From NCBI GenBank assembly GCA_029204225.1, contig CM055097.1:40769028-40833027 (forward strand): a stretch of DNA of 64,000 nt. Direction: 5' to 3'. Shown here piece by piece: positions 49,956 through 61,400 of this stretch. The position numbers and the translations under genes are program-made. The DNA is from Diphasiastrum complanatum (taxonomy: Eukaryota > Streptophyta > Lycopodiopsida > Lycopodiales > Lycopodiaceae). Every line of letters begins with the position of its first letter. Position 1 is the stretch's first letter. Under the pieces are notes generated by a model, which saw only the letters and a list, made by a program, of their open reading frames with translations, searched no databases and was not told the DNA's origin.

Positions 49956-51306
49956 ATGGACCAACAAAAAGACCTTGAAATTCCAGACGATTATCCATAC
50001 GAGGTCAGGTCCCCTGTAGCTGAACAAATCAGATGCCATAGGTTCTACCGAATGCGGGCCGAACTCCAAGAACCATCCACAAACCCGTTCCAGGGACAAG
50101 AACCTGATAGAGCCGAGTCTTCACGAGCACGAGCTCATTTTTATGTTTGAGCCCTCACGGGTCAGAACCACCCCTAATGGAGTTTCTGCTACTCACGGAG
50201 CTCATCTTGAGAGACGTACACCCAAGCTCGATCTACCAAAGTTTGACGATACTTCGGACCTTCGAAGATTTTTGCAAATCTTTGAGAATGCATGTGATGT
50301 GTATGGCAAAACATCTCCCGATGTTATGGTCCAACTGTTTTCGATGACCATGATCGCTAAGGCACGTGATTGGTTTTTCAGCCTTGATCGTGACGAAAAG
50401 ACAAACTGGTCAATTTTGAAAGAATTTTTTATCAAGTGTTTTAAGCCCTTTCACTTGATCGAGAGCCCTTTTGTCAAATTGAGTAAGATCAAAATGGCAA
50501 AAGACGAACGTGTACGAGAGTATATTGAGCATTTCAAATGCCTCAAAAGTCAAGTCCAAGAATAGCCCTCCGAACAGATGCTCATCATCTGGTTCCTAGT
50601 CGGACTTCCAAGATGGATTAGATGCGAGCTTAAATCCAATGATGGATATATGAGCCTAAAGTTATCTATGTCTGATGCCATCAAGGAAAAAGATGAAGGA
50701 TCAGATGTTGACGAATCCAGGAAAAGACGAGCACCACGTGCTCCTGTCCATGAGTCGAAGCCGATTGAGGACACCCGAGATCAGCTTTGGAAATCCCAGT
50801 TGGAGTTGCTTAATAAGCAACACCAACTACAGATGGAGAAACTCACCAATGAGTTTCAAGCTACCCTGAAGTCTATCCAAAGCAGTATGTCTGGTCAGTC
50901 AAACCCTGCACATGTACCTTATAGACAAAAAAGAATATGGTGCCCACAGTGTCGGGCTACGCATCATGGTGATGCTTGTCCTTCATATCCGCCTATCCAA
51001 GCACATACAGTCCAACAATATGAAGCACAACCATCACATTCTCGACATTCCTTGACTTATCCCGAATATCCACCAGAAAGTCCAGAACCACTAGCCTTAC
51101 AAGATGGCTATGCTGCTATACAAGGGCCATTGTACACCAGATGTTTCATCTGTGGTGAAACTGGCCACTTCATAGTTGATTGTCCAATCAAGGCCAAGTA
51201 CCATGCTGAGTGTCCTGACTGTATCAAAAAACACAGTTTCAAAGACTGTCCAAAACAACCAACTAAGATCCTACCTGCCCGTCACGTCAGTTATGAATCA
51301 CAATAG
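49956..51306 (+). pseudogene. Gag with three zinc-knuckle-like motifs
   Basis: The ATG at 49956 (MDQQKDLEIPDD) opens a frame that shifts near 50145 and then runs 50143-51306 with one TAG at 50563-50565. Order: PKLDLPKFDDTSDLRRFLQI, KARDWFFSLDRDEKTNW, FFIKCFKPFHLIESPF, WFLVGLPRWIRCEL (Retrotrans_gag); a charged coiled stretch LLNKQHQLQMEKLTNEFQ; then CPQCRATHHGDAC, CFICGETGHFIVDC (canonical CCHC) and CPDCIKKHSFKDC. Length without breaks is about 450 residues, normal for a plant Ty3/gypsy gag. It is homologous to the gag at 2261. It would form the particle and bind element RNA. Confidence 0.85.
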
Positions 51307-53609
51307 GATCTTCATGACAACAACATGAGCACTATAGCACCCTCCCCCTCAACCTGCTGCTCACTCGAGAAGTTTCTAGCAAACTTCTACAATACCACAC
51401 AATACACCAACTCCATAATGAAAAAGACAATATGAAATGAGTCCTTTTCGAGAGAAAGTCAAACCGATATTCCGTCATCTGCTACAATGTCCAACCAAGA
51501 GCAACCTCCACAGGAAATTGACAGTTTTTCTCCCCTTCTACAACCTCAAATCTATTTGTCTTTCCACATGCTGATAAGATTTCCAATGTGCCAATACACA
51601 ATATTTCTCGGATTCAAAATCCAGATAGAGATTCGGTTCTGAATCTCTTGTTCAAAGAGATCTTCAGGACATAGTACCTCATCCATACCTGCATCTCAAG
51701 CTATATCTTACAACATCTGCTATCAATGATGGTAGATTTAGTGTAGCCAACCCTGTCTTGTTTTGACAAGGGCATGTCAGAGTAAATCACGTTACTCTAC
51801 AAAAGAACTGAAATATTGCAACTATCAAGGTACATTATCAATGTTGATGAATGCAAATTTTGTTCGACAAGTGCTATATAGTTCTCACTCTTTGTCACGT
51901 TTGTTTATTTCATTGTTTCTCTTCACCTATTTTGTGTGATTGATTTTTGCATGAGGAATAGCTACTACACGAGAGTCTTCCGTAGAGCATCTCAAGAACA
52001 CATTTTCATTCATCTATCCATCTTCAGATTCCCTTGTACAGTAATTTAGGATTTTTGAGAATTATGAGAAATCCATGTCAAGTCAGAGTTGATTCCTGCG
52101 TCTCATTACCATATTCATCTTCGAGTCAACTACAGCAAGATCGAAACAAATTTCGTTAAAATTTGCTCAATATTTAGTCCAGTCGCATGTTCAACGAGTT
52201 TCAACTACGTGTTCCACACGCCGATCCAATTCTGAGCATGAACAGTCACCAACAACAACATCCCCACCAATAGATTTGGGGGGGAGAGTGGATCTGCTTG
52301 GATCCACTGGAGCAGTTACGCTGCCAACAATAACATCAGCAAGATCGATAGCCAAGGTCACAAGTCAAATATAAAAAGACAAGGCTAAAGAAGACAGATG
52401 GATCCGAAGAGACTCAATCAGAAGAAGTATTCCAGTCATGACAAATATCCTTCAGAAAAGGGAAACACAAGCATTGGAAAATCAGTCTCCTTCTTCAACC
52501 AACCTCTTGCCATACTTTTGTGCCCATTCTCATGTCTATCGTCCACACCATCTACCGTTGTCACCACCACCCTTCCTTCCATCTGTTTGTTTATCATCAT
52601 TTCACTATTTTTATGAGAAATCTCCAGTTTTTTATAGTCTTACCGAAGCAGCTGATAGATCATTGCAAGTGTCTTGCAGAGACCAACTACCACCTACATT
52701 GGTTGTTTAACTGAAAAAGATCTACAGAAGCAGGCAAAACATCTAGAAGAAATAAAGAGAAAGATCCAGGAAGTTGAGGAGGAAAGGACAAAACTTAAGC
52801 AACAGATGAGTCAGATCAATCTTGATCAAAAGAAACTCTCTGGAGTAATGATAGTTGAATCCCCTCTTATGAAGCCCAAAGAGATCCAAAAGTAACGGAT
52901 CAAAAGAAAGAGCTGCAGAAAAGAAAGATGAAGACAACCGTGAACTTGCAAAATAAAGCAAGCTCCTCACCCAGCAAGTGGTGGTCAAAGCTCGACATTG
53001 CAAGGGTCCAAGGCTGCAACTGTAGAACTAACAGTTCCTTCACCCTACCACCAAGCCTTCATCATGTTTCCTTACCGTTACCAAACCGTCCATCCAAAAC
53101 TGTTCCTACCACCAATTTTTTATGAATCCATCGCCTTGAGACTGATAACCAAAGTTTGTGCAACCTGCAGATCAAAAGTTTTCCATGATACTGGAACTTC
53201 AAGTGAGAGAATAACCACAAAAACACCCAGAGGCAAATGGAGGATACAGACCTCCCAGAAGATAGAATCTGCCAAGAAACCAAAGATGATACCGTCAATG
53301 GCAGATACAAGTGACAAAACAAAGAGACACATGGAAAGCACTCGAGCATGCAAGTTGTGAAGCTGCTGAGAGCTCTCCAATTTTGAGAATGTCAACCAAT
53401 TTCATCAATAAGACATTATGGTTAAACTGCGGTAATTCGTGAAAAACAATTTTTGTGATAAAGACTGGCGACAATAAGCACTTGGTTTTATGTAAGCGAA
53501 CGAGGATCTACGCTTTTCCAAGTGACGATCAAAGATGCCAATGCAAAGTGGAGTGACATCATCCAATATGAGTTGCAGTGGGTCCTGCAACACATTAGGG
53601 GTGGGATGA
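51307..53609 (+). other. Interior of gag-only element after gag
   Basis: No pol motifs. 51688-51878 is the inverted partner of 33336-33492. 52275-52288 is a polypurine run (TTTGGGGGGGAGAG) followed by an AGTGGATC..GATCCACT inverted repeat, as if a second, older 3' LTR junction were here. 52700-52900 encodes a short coiled coil (KQAKHLEEIKRKIQEVEEER, TKLKQQMSQINLDQKKL) of unknown origin. Confidence 0.5.
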
Positions 53610-54689
53610 TGTTGGCTGATTATGACGAATCCCCAAGATACTCGGACAGAGCAACTCAAGAGCACCTCTCACCTTAGACCTAGAAGGTCTCTGAGAAGAC
53701 GAGACCAACGAAGACTGAGAGCCGAGGAATACTAGTTAGTAATGACAAGTAAGAACTGTGTAAGCCTCATGGTGAATCTCGAAAGATGGAATGACCATGT
53801 AGGAACTAGTATTTCTAGGCAAATGTATTAAATGCAAGTAGACCCCTCTTAAAGAAAGTAGAGTGAGCCACCTTTTGATGGTGACCTCTAGTGGAGAGCA
53901 TTATTCCACTTGTAAATTTTGAAATGTGGAAATTCCACTAGGATGCCACCTAAGGAGCTCTCTTGCTTATCTAAGAGACTCCCTCTTTGTGAAGAGGAGC
54001 TTTTTGCATTGTATCTACTCCATGCTTAATAAGAAGATTTCCCATGAGTTTGATGCTATACTAAGCTCCTTGATCATGATGGTTTTCTTGAGTGATGCCC
54101 CTATGAACATGCCCTTCCATTCATATTGTGTGTGATTGTGGATTAGTTTTCTTGCTTTCCTAGTTGTGGATTAGATTTCATGTTTTCTTGTGGATTAATG
54201 TAGGAGCCAGCATTCAAATAAATTAAATAGGCTAGAAATGTGGCATAAATCTTGCATATTCTCTAACATTCTAGTTCTTGATGTTCTTGGGATGTCCAAG
54301 AATCAAAAGACTGGTGGGTTTCTTGATTCTTGGACTTCTAACATGCTGTAGATTAGTCTTTGTTTCTTGTTTTGTCAATTTATGCAAGTAAAGTAGTGTA
54401 GGATCTGATTTTAGTTCATTTTGCAGCAAAGTAGAAGTAGGAATCCATCGTTGTCCAACTGAGCAGTAACGTAGATCATTTGTTGAACGCATTGGCTTGT
54501 ATTTTTGTTGATTATGCATGTGCATTCAGTTCAAGTGTGATCCATCCGGATGTCGATAGGCAGGACATAATACTACAACAAGAACCCGTCCCTTTTGTCT
54601 GATTTTGGGCTTGAAACAAGAAAGAACATTAAGCAAGAGCCCACCGTCTCTGCTGATAGGCAGAAGAAGTAAGAAAAAGAACTTTTACA
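53610..54689 (+). repeat. 3' LTR of gag-only element
   Basis: Direct copy of 48087-49182 with the same order of words (ATGGAATGACCATGTAGGAA, CCTTTTGATGGTGACCTCTA, TTTCCCATGA). It begins right after a purine-rich stretch. Its end abuts copia protease sequence that reads in frame from 54690 onwards, fixing the right boundary of the insertion within a few bases. Confidence 0.9.
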
Positions 54690-55075
54690 AAACCAACAGA
54701 CCCTCTGGATCAGGGGATCTACAAACAAAACAATCTTCCATGTTTAAATCCCTTTGAACACCATGCTTAAAGTGGACATCCAATCCACTTTCCAAAAGTT
54801 TACCAGCACTTAGCATATTCTTGGTGATTGATGGTACAAAAAGAATATTCTCAAGACCCATACTTATTGAGGATTCTAAATAGAAAGAGATGGTACCAAC
54901 ACCATCTATCTTACACTCTTCATCACTTGCAGTAAAGACAAACTTTTTAGCACATTGAATGAGTGTAAAGTTAAGAAAAAGTCTTTTTCACTAGTCATGT
55001 GGGAGCTAGCCCTGCTATCAATCCACCAAGTGTCTCTTGAATTGCCATTGCTTGTTGGTCAGGATGTAGATGCCA
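54690..55075 (-). pseudogene. Ty1/copia protease fragment, right of nested insertion
   Basis: The minus strand from 55075 reads TWWIDSRASSHMT (copia protease active site, normally WxxDSGASxHM, so D-S-R replaces D-S-G), then KKFVFTASDEECKIDGVGT, GLENILFVPSITKNMLSAGK and LLESGLDVHFKHG. One frameshift lies near 54965. The fragment is cut at 54690 by the gag-only element and continues at 48086. It is separate from the copia element at 55100-58931, which has its own protease. Confidence 0.8.
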
Positions 55076-55432
55076 TCAAGAATAGATGTCCAGTTGAGAA
55101 TACAATTTAAAAACCTGACCGAATCAATCACCACAACACAACGTCAAGTGCAATAAGACAAGACAACAGAATTGCTCTCCCACAAACTATATGTTCACAC
55201 TTCCGTAAGTACAAAGATAAGTTGCTTAAAAACACTCAAAGGGCTCGTAAAAGAAAGATGGCCCTATAACTCTAGAACTAAGCACACGTGGTGCCATCGA
55301 AATAAGAAATCACTGTATAAGTCGATCATTGCTATTTTAACTCTCTCCCTCAATGATCAATGTCTTTTCTTATTTAGAGTTTACTCTATTCATGGAACAT
55401 ACCTCCATGATAGTATTACAAGTAAAGGCTTT

Positions 55433-56747
55433 TTACATGAGCAGGTCTAAGCCAAGTTTGGCTCTAAAAGTTTCAAACTTTTCTTTACTTAAAGCTTTTG
55501 TAAATATATCAGCAACTTGTAATAACGTAGAACAATGTACAATACTTATATCTTCAGATTGTAACTTTTCACGCACAAAGTGATATCTTACTTCAATATG
55601 TTTGGTCCTTGCGTGAAAGATAAGATTTTTAGCCAATTGCATTCCACTTTGACTGTCACTGAAAATAACGGTGGGATTTACCTGCTTCATGCCAATCTCA
55701 CATAACAACTTACGTAGCCAAACAGCTTTCTGGGTAGCAGAACTCAACGCTTTATATTCGGCTTCTGTGGAAGAAAGAGAAACAGTATCTTGCTTCTTGC
55801 TAGACCATGAAAAACAATTGCTACCAAAATTGAAGGCATAACTTGTTGTTGACTTTCTATCATCTATACTTCCTGCCCAATCAGCGTCAACATAACCTTT
55901 CAACTTAGGTAAAACACTTTGTCTTTTGTAGATTAGACCAAGGTTAGGTGTACCTTTCACATACCTCAAAATCCTTTTTGCAACTTTCCAATGGTCCATA
56001 GTGGGTGATGACATGAATTGGCTAATCAAACTTACAGCATAGCAGATATCAGGACGTGTAGTCGTAAGATATATTAAACTTCCAACTAACTGACGAAATA
56101 GTGTAGCATCAACATGTGCACTATCATCAATACGAGATAATTTCTTACCAGCTTCACAAGGGGTGATGGAAGGTTTGCACTCTGTCATATGAAATCTCTC
56201 CAATATCTCGCCCACATACTTGTTTTGACATAACCTGATATCACTACTAGTTTGCCATACTTCGACACCCAAGCAATAGTGCATAAGATCTAAATCTGTC
56301 ATCTCAAATTGCTTGCATAAGTTGTCTTTGATAGAACGAGTCAGTGATAATGATATCATCAACGTAAAGTACAATCAAGGCAATGTTGTCATCATTTATA
56401 AGAACATAAAGGTTTGGATCTGAATTTGTTCTTATAAACCCATGAGAAAGAAAGTAATTGTCAATGCGTCCATACCATGCGCGTGGCGCTTGCTTAAGGC
56501 CATAAAGTGCTTTGTGTAGTTTACATACCTTCTGTTCTTGCCCTTTTGTCATGAAGCCCTGCGGTTGGACCATGTAAACTTCTTCCTCTAAGTCACCATT
56601 CAAAAATGCAGACTTCACATCCATTTGATGGATCTTCCACCCAAAATGAGATGCTAAGGCAATGATAAGACGTAGCGTAGTCCACTTAGCCACTGGAGCA
56701 AATGTCTCTTCATAGTCAATTCCTTTGCTTTGCTCATAACCCTTCAC
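55433..56747 (-). pseudogene. Copia reverse transcriptase and RNase H
   Basis: 56747-56304: YEQSKGIDYEETFAPVAKWT, HQMDVKSAFLNGDLEEEVYM, KALYGLKQAPRAWYGRID, and the catalytic VLYVDDIIIT. A frameshift at about 56345 moves to 56374-55433: FEMTDLDLMHYCLGVEV, GSLIYLTTTRPDICYAVS, then RNase H with DADWAGSIDDRKSTTSY, STEAEYKALSSATQKAVWL and SDSQSGMQLAKN (its Asp-Glu-Asp residues) and the closing HIEVRYHFVREK and DIFTKAL. Apart from the one frameshift the domain set is complete and young-looking. It would make and process element cDNA. Confidence 0.9.
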
Positions 56748-57143
56748 TACTAGGCGTGCCTTATACTTTGCTATTGTGCCATCCGCATGAAACTATGTTC
56801 TAAACACCCATTTGTTGTCAATGGGTTTCTTTCCAAGTGGTAGATCAACCAACTCCCATGTATCATGCCTGTGGATGGTTCTTGCCCTTCGCCACTCTTT
56901 GTGATCTTTTGCTTCATCAAAGGTTGATGGCTCTCGACACTTCAAAATGTCAGTCATTAGGGCATAGTTCACATGATAACGATCGAGAGACTTCCTTTCC
57001 CGTGTTGATCTTCTCACTTCACTTTGTGTGCTAGATCCTGTTTGATTTAGCTTTGTGTCCTTCATGATCTTTTCATACCATTTTGATATCTTAGATTCAG
57101 GTGATACACTACGTGAAGAGTATGTATCCCAAGGAGTGTCCAA
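56748..57143 (-). pseudogene. Copia integrase-RT linker and RT start
   Basis: The minus-strand frame carries RRSTRERKSLDRYHVNYAL, EPSTFDEAKDHKEWRRA and TWELVDLPLGKKPIDNKWVF, the normal lead into copia RT. A TAG (about 56793) follows VFRT, where a Lys codon is usual. FHADGTIAKYKARLVVKG then leads into the RT frame. So one nonsense change lies just before the RT core. Confidence 0.82.
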
Positions 57144-58000
57144 CTAATGTCTCTTACTTCCAATCGGTTTCTCCTTTATTGCTCCTATTGGCAAGTACCT
57201 CCCCCTAGGCTCTTGAATAGGTGGTGTTCTTTCATACTTGCCCTCTCGACTCTCGTCTTCATGTGCATCATTTTGTGGTGCATCTTCTTCATCTTCTTCC
57301 TCCAGAATTGTGGGAAGTTTTTTGATGCTTTCACCACTTGCATGGTCTTCATCTTCATACCTATGTGTTTCATCAAAGATCACATCTTTGCTAATGTGAA
57401 TCTTATTCATTATCGGATCAAAACACCTGTAAGCTTTCGTTCTTTCATCATAACCAACGAAGATACACTTGATTGCTTTGGCATCAAGTTTCTTTCGCTC
57501 CTCCTTTGGCACATGTACATAGGCCTTACATCCAATGACATAAAACTTGTCGATTTTTGGCTTTATTTCAGTAAATACTTCTTTAGGAGTCACATTTGGA
57601 ACCACAACTGTAGGGCTCCTGTTTTGCAAGAACGTTGCCGCATTGCACGCTTCCGACCAAAGTGAATCGGTCAAGCCCATTTGCTTCATCATGGAGCGTG
57701 CACTCTCCATAATAGTTCTGTTTTTCCTTTCAGCTACACCATTACTATGCAGCGTGTGTGACTGTGTGAATTGTCTTTTAATGCCGTGTTCTTTGCAAAA
57801 GTCTTTAAAATCATCAGATTTGTATTCACCCCCTCTATCAGATCTTAGCACTTTGATGCATGCATCCAGTTGGTTCTCTACCAAAGTCTTGAACTCCTTG
57901 AAGCGAGCAAAAGCGCCAGATTTCTTCTTCAAGAAATAAATCCATGTCCTCCTAGAGTAATCATCTATAAAAGTCATAAAATAATATGCTTTCCCCAACG
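57144..58000 (-). pseudogene. Copia integrase, N-terminus deleted
   Basis: The frame gives GKAYYFMTFIDDYSRRTWIY, VLRSDRGGEYKSDDF (second Asp), HTLHSNGVAERKNRTIMESA (Glu), LWSEACNAATFLQNRSPT and IKCIFVGYDERTKAYRCFDP. The GAG-pre-integrase region, the HHCC zinc domain and the stretch with the first catalytic Asp are missing, because protease NVLYV runs straight into GKAYYF at about 58000. The C-terminal tail is acidic (LEEEDEEDAPQNDAHEDES). Integration activity is therefore lost. Confidence 0.85.
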
Positions 58001-58605
58001 ACATAAAGTACATTAGAAATGTTTTTAATTTTGCCATCAGGAAACTGCACAGGTACATTGCCCACACCCTGTATCTGGCATTCCTCTCCATTAGCTTGAG
58101 TGACCTTATCCCCATCATGGATTGGTGAGAATTTTTCAAACCAATCACGTTTCCCGGTCATATGTCTTGTGGCGCCTGAATCTATGAACCATCTGGCACC
58201 ATTATCAACTTGGAATGCCAATGTCGATGAGAAGACAGTTGTCTCGTCATCTTCTCCATCATCTTCAGCAATGTTTCCTTGTTGAGTCACTTTTCCCGTC
58301 TTTATGTCCGCTTTCTTCTTATAACATTCGCGTGCCCAATGACCCGGTTTGTGGCAATAGTAACATTTGCCTTTCTTCTTCTTTTTCCCTTTTGATGACG
58401 ACTCTCCCTCGTCGTCATCATGCTTGGATTTCTTAGAAATCTGTTTCCATCCTTTCTGATTGCCTTTAGCAAGCAAGGCTTGATCCTCTTGTGGGGTTTG
58501 GCTTGACTTCACCACTTCGCGACGCTGCTCTTCTTGCAACATGATTCCGTGGAAGTCTTCAAAAGTAGGCAACCTCTCCCTCGAAGCAATGCCGCTCACA
58601 AACAT
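58000..58605 (-). pseudogene. Copia gag C-terminus, zinc knuckle and protease
   Basis: In one frame: LLAKGNQKGWKQISKKSKH, then CYYCHKPGHWARECYKKK (CCHC knuckle), DDGEDDETTVFSS, WFIDSGATRHMTGKRDWF (intact D-S-G protease site) and NGEECQIQGVGN to NVLYV. Knuckle and protease look functional in isolation. The frame ends in the deletion junction with integrase. Confidence 0.88.
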
Positions 58606-58931
58606 CTGTAGCCCTTCGAGACACCGCTCATTGTGGTATGTACCAATTCAATATCTCTGATTGGTTCTCCAATCGCCACAAGTTGATCTCTAAGCTCCTT
58701 TATCCTGGTGAAGAAAGATCCCACTGATTCACTTTCTTCCATCCTTACTGTGTTCAATCTCGACTTCAAGAACATGGCTCGAACTGGATTGCAAGTTTGA
58801 AATTGCATTCTAAGAGCTTCCCAAGCTCCCCTAGCCATCGTGGCATCACTTATATGAGTGATCACATGGTCTTTCACTGAAAGATTGATCAATGACATAA
58901 GCTCAAATTTGATAGGGGTAAAGAAATACAA
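58596..58931 (-). pseudogene. Copia gag (UBN2-type), N-terminus missing
   Basis: The frame reads LMSLINLSVKDHVITHISD, ATMARGAWEALRMQFQT, LKSRLNTVRMEESESVGSF and FTRIKELRDQLVAIGEP, the central part of copia gag. The normal start (..LxGxNYxxWKxxM..) is absent. Right of about 58905 the sequence is unrelated. A frameshift near 58600 separates it from the zinc-knuckle frame. Confidence 0.8.
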
Positions 58932-61400
58932 ACTGTAGCAATGTTTGGAGTATTCAAAAGATGTTATGCATGTCCTACTACCCTATACTTGACTCACACT
59001 CAAGCACACCAACAAACCACCAGGTTGACTACTTTGTTTCAAATGTAGCAAATGCACAATCACATACAACTTTGACTTAGATCTTGACTCCTGTGAACAT
59101 GCAAGCCCACATACTCTCATGCAAACCAACACGAATGATAAAGTGTCAAATATATGACCAGGGTCTGCTCATAAGTGGTATCTTGTCATATGAACACTTG
59201 TGCCACCTGTAGATTCGCTGCTATACCATTGGTCACCAAATCAAGTCCTCAACTACGGCCCGCACCTGTAACCAAGATGTCCTCACATCCAAGCATATCC
59301 AACTGTCCAATAAGTCCTAAAAGTTGATCTCCATCCATTCCCCATGCTCCAAGCCCAAGAGTCTAACAAGGAACAAATGAATGAATGTACGTAAAACTCA
59401 CCATAGGCTATACCTGAGTAGCTCGCCCATCTCCCAAAAATACTAACGATGATTTGCCACTCCTACATCCCATGTAGGCTCAACTTCTCATGCTTGATGT
59501 TGCCAACTCTGATTTGACCAGTACATAGGCCTCCCACCAAGGAGCCTATCTCACCACAACATGTAATACCAACCTGGAGACAACTGTGCATATAACCATG
59601 CAGCTCACCTGATCACTCGCCAAAGTATCAACTGTCACTCCCTAAGCAACCATCTCCATCCCTGTTGGATCACAACCATGGGCATGCTGGATCCACATCA
59701 CCCTGTAATGCACTCCATGCCCTCAGAATATGTACCACCTCCAAGTACGCTCCATGCCACCTACCTCCAAGTAGGCTTGACCCGTCCCTATGTCACCATC
59801 CTACTATCCAAGTCGATCGCCGAAGCATCACCTACTCCTCCTGACTCCTAGCAGTGTTGCCCGCTCTCCCTGGCGATGTGCCACCCGACACCATGCCAAC
59901 GCAAGCTTATCCATGAGTCATCATCGCCAAACTGCACTGTCGCCAATACTAGCTTTCTCCACACAAATCAGCTATCATTCACTTTCATACTGCATTTATC
60001 GCTTTCAAACACCTTGTGACCCTTTTAGAAGTAAGTTATAATGATTTTGAAGTGATAATGCCTCATTGTACTGCCTATAGCATGTTTCACCAGCCAAAAA
60101 TTGCCCCAAATTTGGTCCTACGGTACCCAAACGGCAAGTGTATCCATCACTAAGTCACCTGCACTCCGCTCGATGGAATGGTGATGAAAACCCCCCGAAA
60201 TGCCTTTCTCCCTGCTATGTGATGTCACTTTTCCGCTAGCTTTGAGCAGCCAGTTTTAGGGATACTTTTGGCCCAAGGATGGCCAAAATAGATTTCTTTT
60301 AGCCAAAGATAGGTCCATTCAAAAAATGGCTTGCAAAAATGAACTTCAACTTCACAAAGAAGTTTCTTAATGAAGAAATGCCCTTTTAGAACTTTGGGTC
60401 CAAATTCACATTTCAATGTGAAAATAATAACTGAAGTTGAAGGCCCAATGGCCCTTTGGACCCCTTCAACCTTTCATGGCCCACTTCACTTGCCATCCAA
60501 TGAATGATTTCAATCCCATGGCCCAGACCTCATCTTCGAGCCTCGATGTGCACCATCGATTCACGATCTTCATGATCGGATGGCTATCAGCCTCCTGCAA
60601 GCCGAACTATTCTCTTAGGCTCCCTCTAAGATGCTATGGGACCAGCGTAATTGGTCGCACACGTTGGCCCACGAGCTCTCTCTCTCTCTCCACATTCTCC
60701 TTCCTTTGCCTTTTCTCCAAGCAAATAGCTATGACTGATCAAAAAACAAAATCTGCTCCAGCACGATGTTGGCTTTGCGGTCCACCACAGCCCTTTGCAA
60801 GCCCACTCAATCTGCTAGGGTGCCATGTTGTAGATTCTTAAAACTTCAAAATAATCTCCCTACAGTCCACTCGTTTTTCTCATGAAACCCTAGCTTTGGA
60901 GAGGATAGAAGTTACTTGGCTATTCTCAATCTTTTGTTAAAATTTTTCTACAGCTTCTCACTTGTCTAAGGTCGCCCTCTGAAACTATCGGTAGGCCAAT
61001 TGGTGCACTGTAGATTACAAACAGTCTGGTTTTTCCTTCCAAAAACCTAGCCTACCATACCATAGCTTCAGAGAGAGGTTGAGTCGTACCAGCTTTTTTT
61101 TCATGCTTTCACTTGCAGTTTCCCACCTAGCTGAGCTCGCCCTTCCTCTAGCTCAGTGATAAAATTTACAACTTGTCAATTGGTGCCCAATTGACTGCTA
61201 ATAGTTCGCTTTTCTGAGAAAGCCTTCAATAGCTCATAGAATCTGAAAATTTTGCAATTCTCTCAGATTTTCTCCCAATCTGCTCCTGTAAATTTCTATG
61301 GCTCTCTATCACTGCTCTTTGCAAATCCCTTGCAAGCCCCATTGTGCCAAACAGCTGTCACACACACTGAATAACTAAGCCACCACCGATGGTTTTCTCG
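58932..61400. other. Unassigned sequence
   Basis: No frame with recognisable motifs. 59500-59790 repeats CTCCATGCC and CCACCTCCAAGTA words. 60390-61390 has the look of a retroelement leader or promoter (GAAACCCTAGC near 60880, CTCTCTCTC near 60680). Nothing firm can be called. Confidence 0.4.

Larger units (their letters stand above)
48087..54689 (+). mobile_element. Gag-only LTR retrotransposon (TR-GAG-like), nested
   Basis: LTRs at 48087-49182 and 53610-54689 start TGTTGGCTGATT and end ..AAGAACTTTGCCCA and ..AAGAACTTTTACA. They are closely similar along about 1.08-1.10 kb with small indels. The flanks AAACA (48082-48086) and AAACC (54690-54694) look like a 5-bp target duplication with one change. 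A purine-rich AGGGGTGGGA precedes the 3' LTR. The only recognisable protein is gag (49956-51306); no protease, RT or integrase was found, as in non-autonomous TR-GAG elements, although a deleted pol is possible. It sits inside an older minus-strand copia fragment. Confidence 0.85.
55100..58931 (-). mobile_element. Ty1/copia element, 5'-truncated and internally deleted
   Basis: From right to left: headless gag, zinc knuckle, protease, truncated integrase, RT, RNase H, polypurine tract (55341-55355, reading CATTGAGGGAGAGAG on the minus strand) and a presumed 3' LTR from 55340 to about 55100. No 5' LTR or primer site is seen right of 58931, and the first ~60 gag codons are missing. Order gag-PR-IN-RT-RH identifies copia. 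Confidence 0.82.

Noticed and set aside
48405-54135. Two near-identical 70-codon frames at 48405 and 53926
   Set aside because: They are the same stretch of the two LTRs, not genes.
57147-57939. Plus-strand frames of 130-172 codons
   Set aside because: Antisense shadows of the copia integrase; Cys/Phe/Ser-rich composition typical of reverse reading of Lys/Glu-rich protein.
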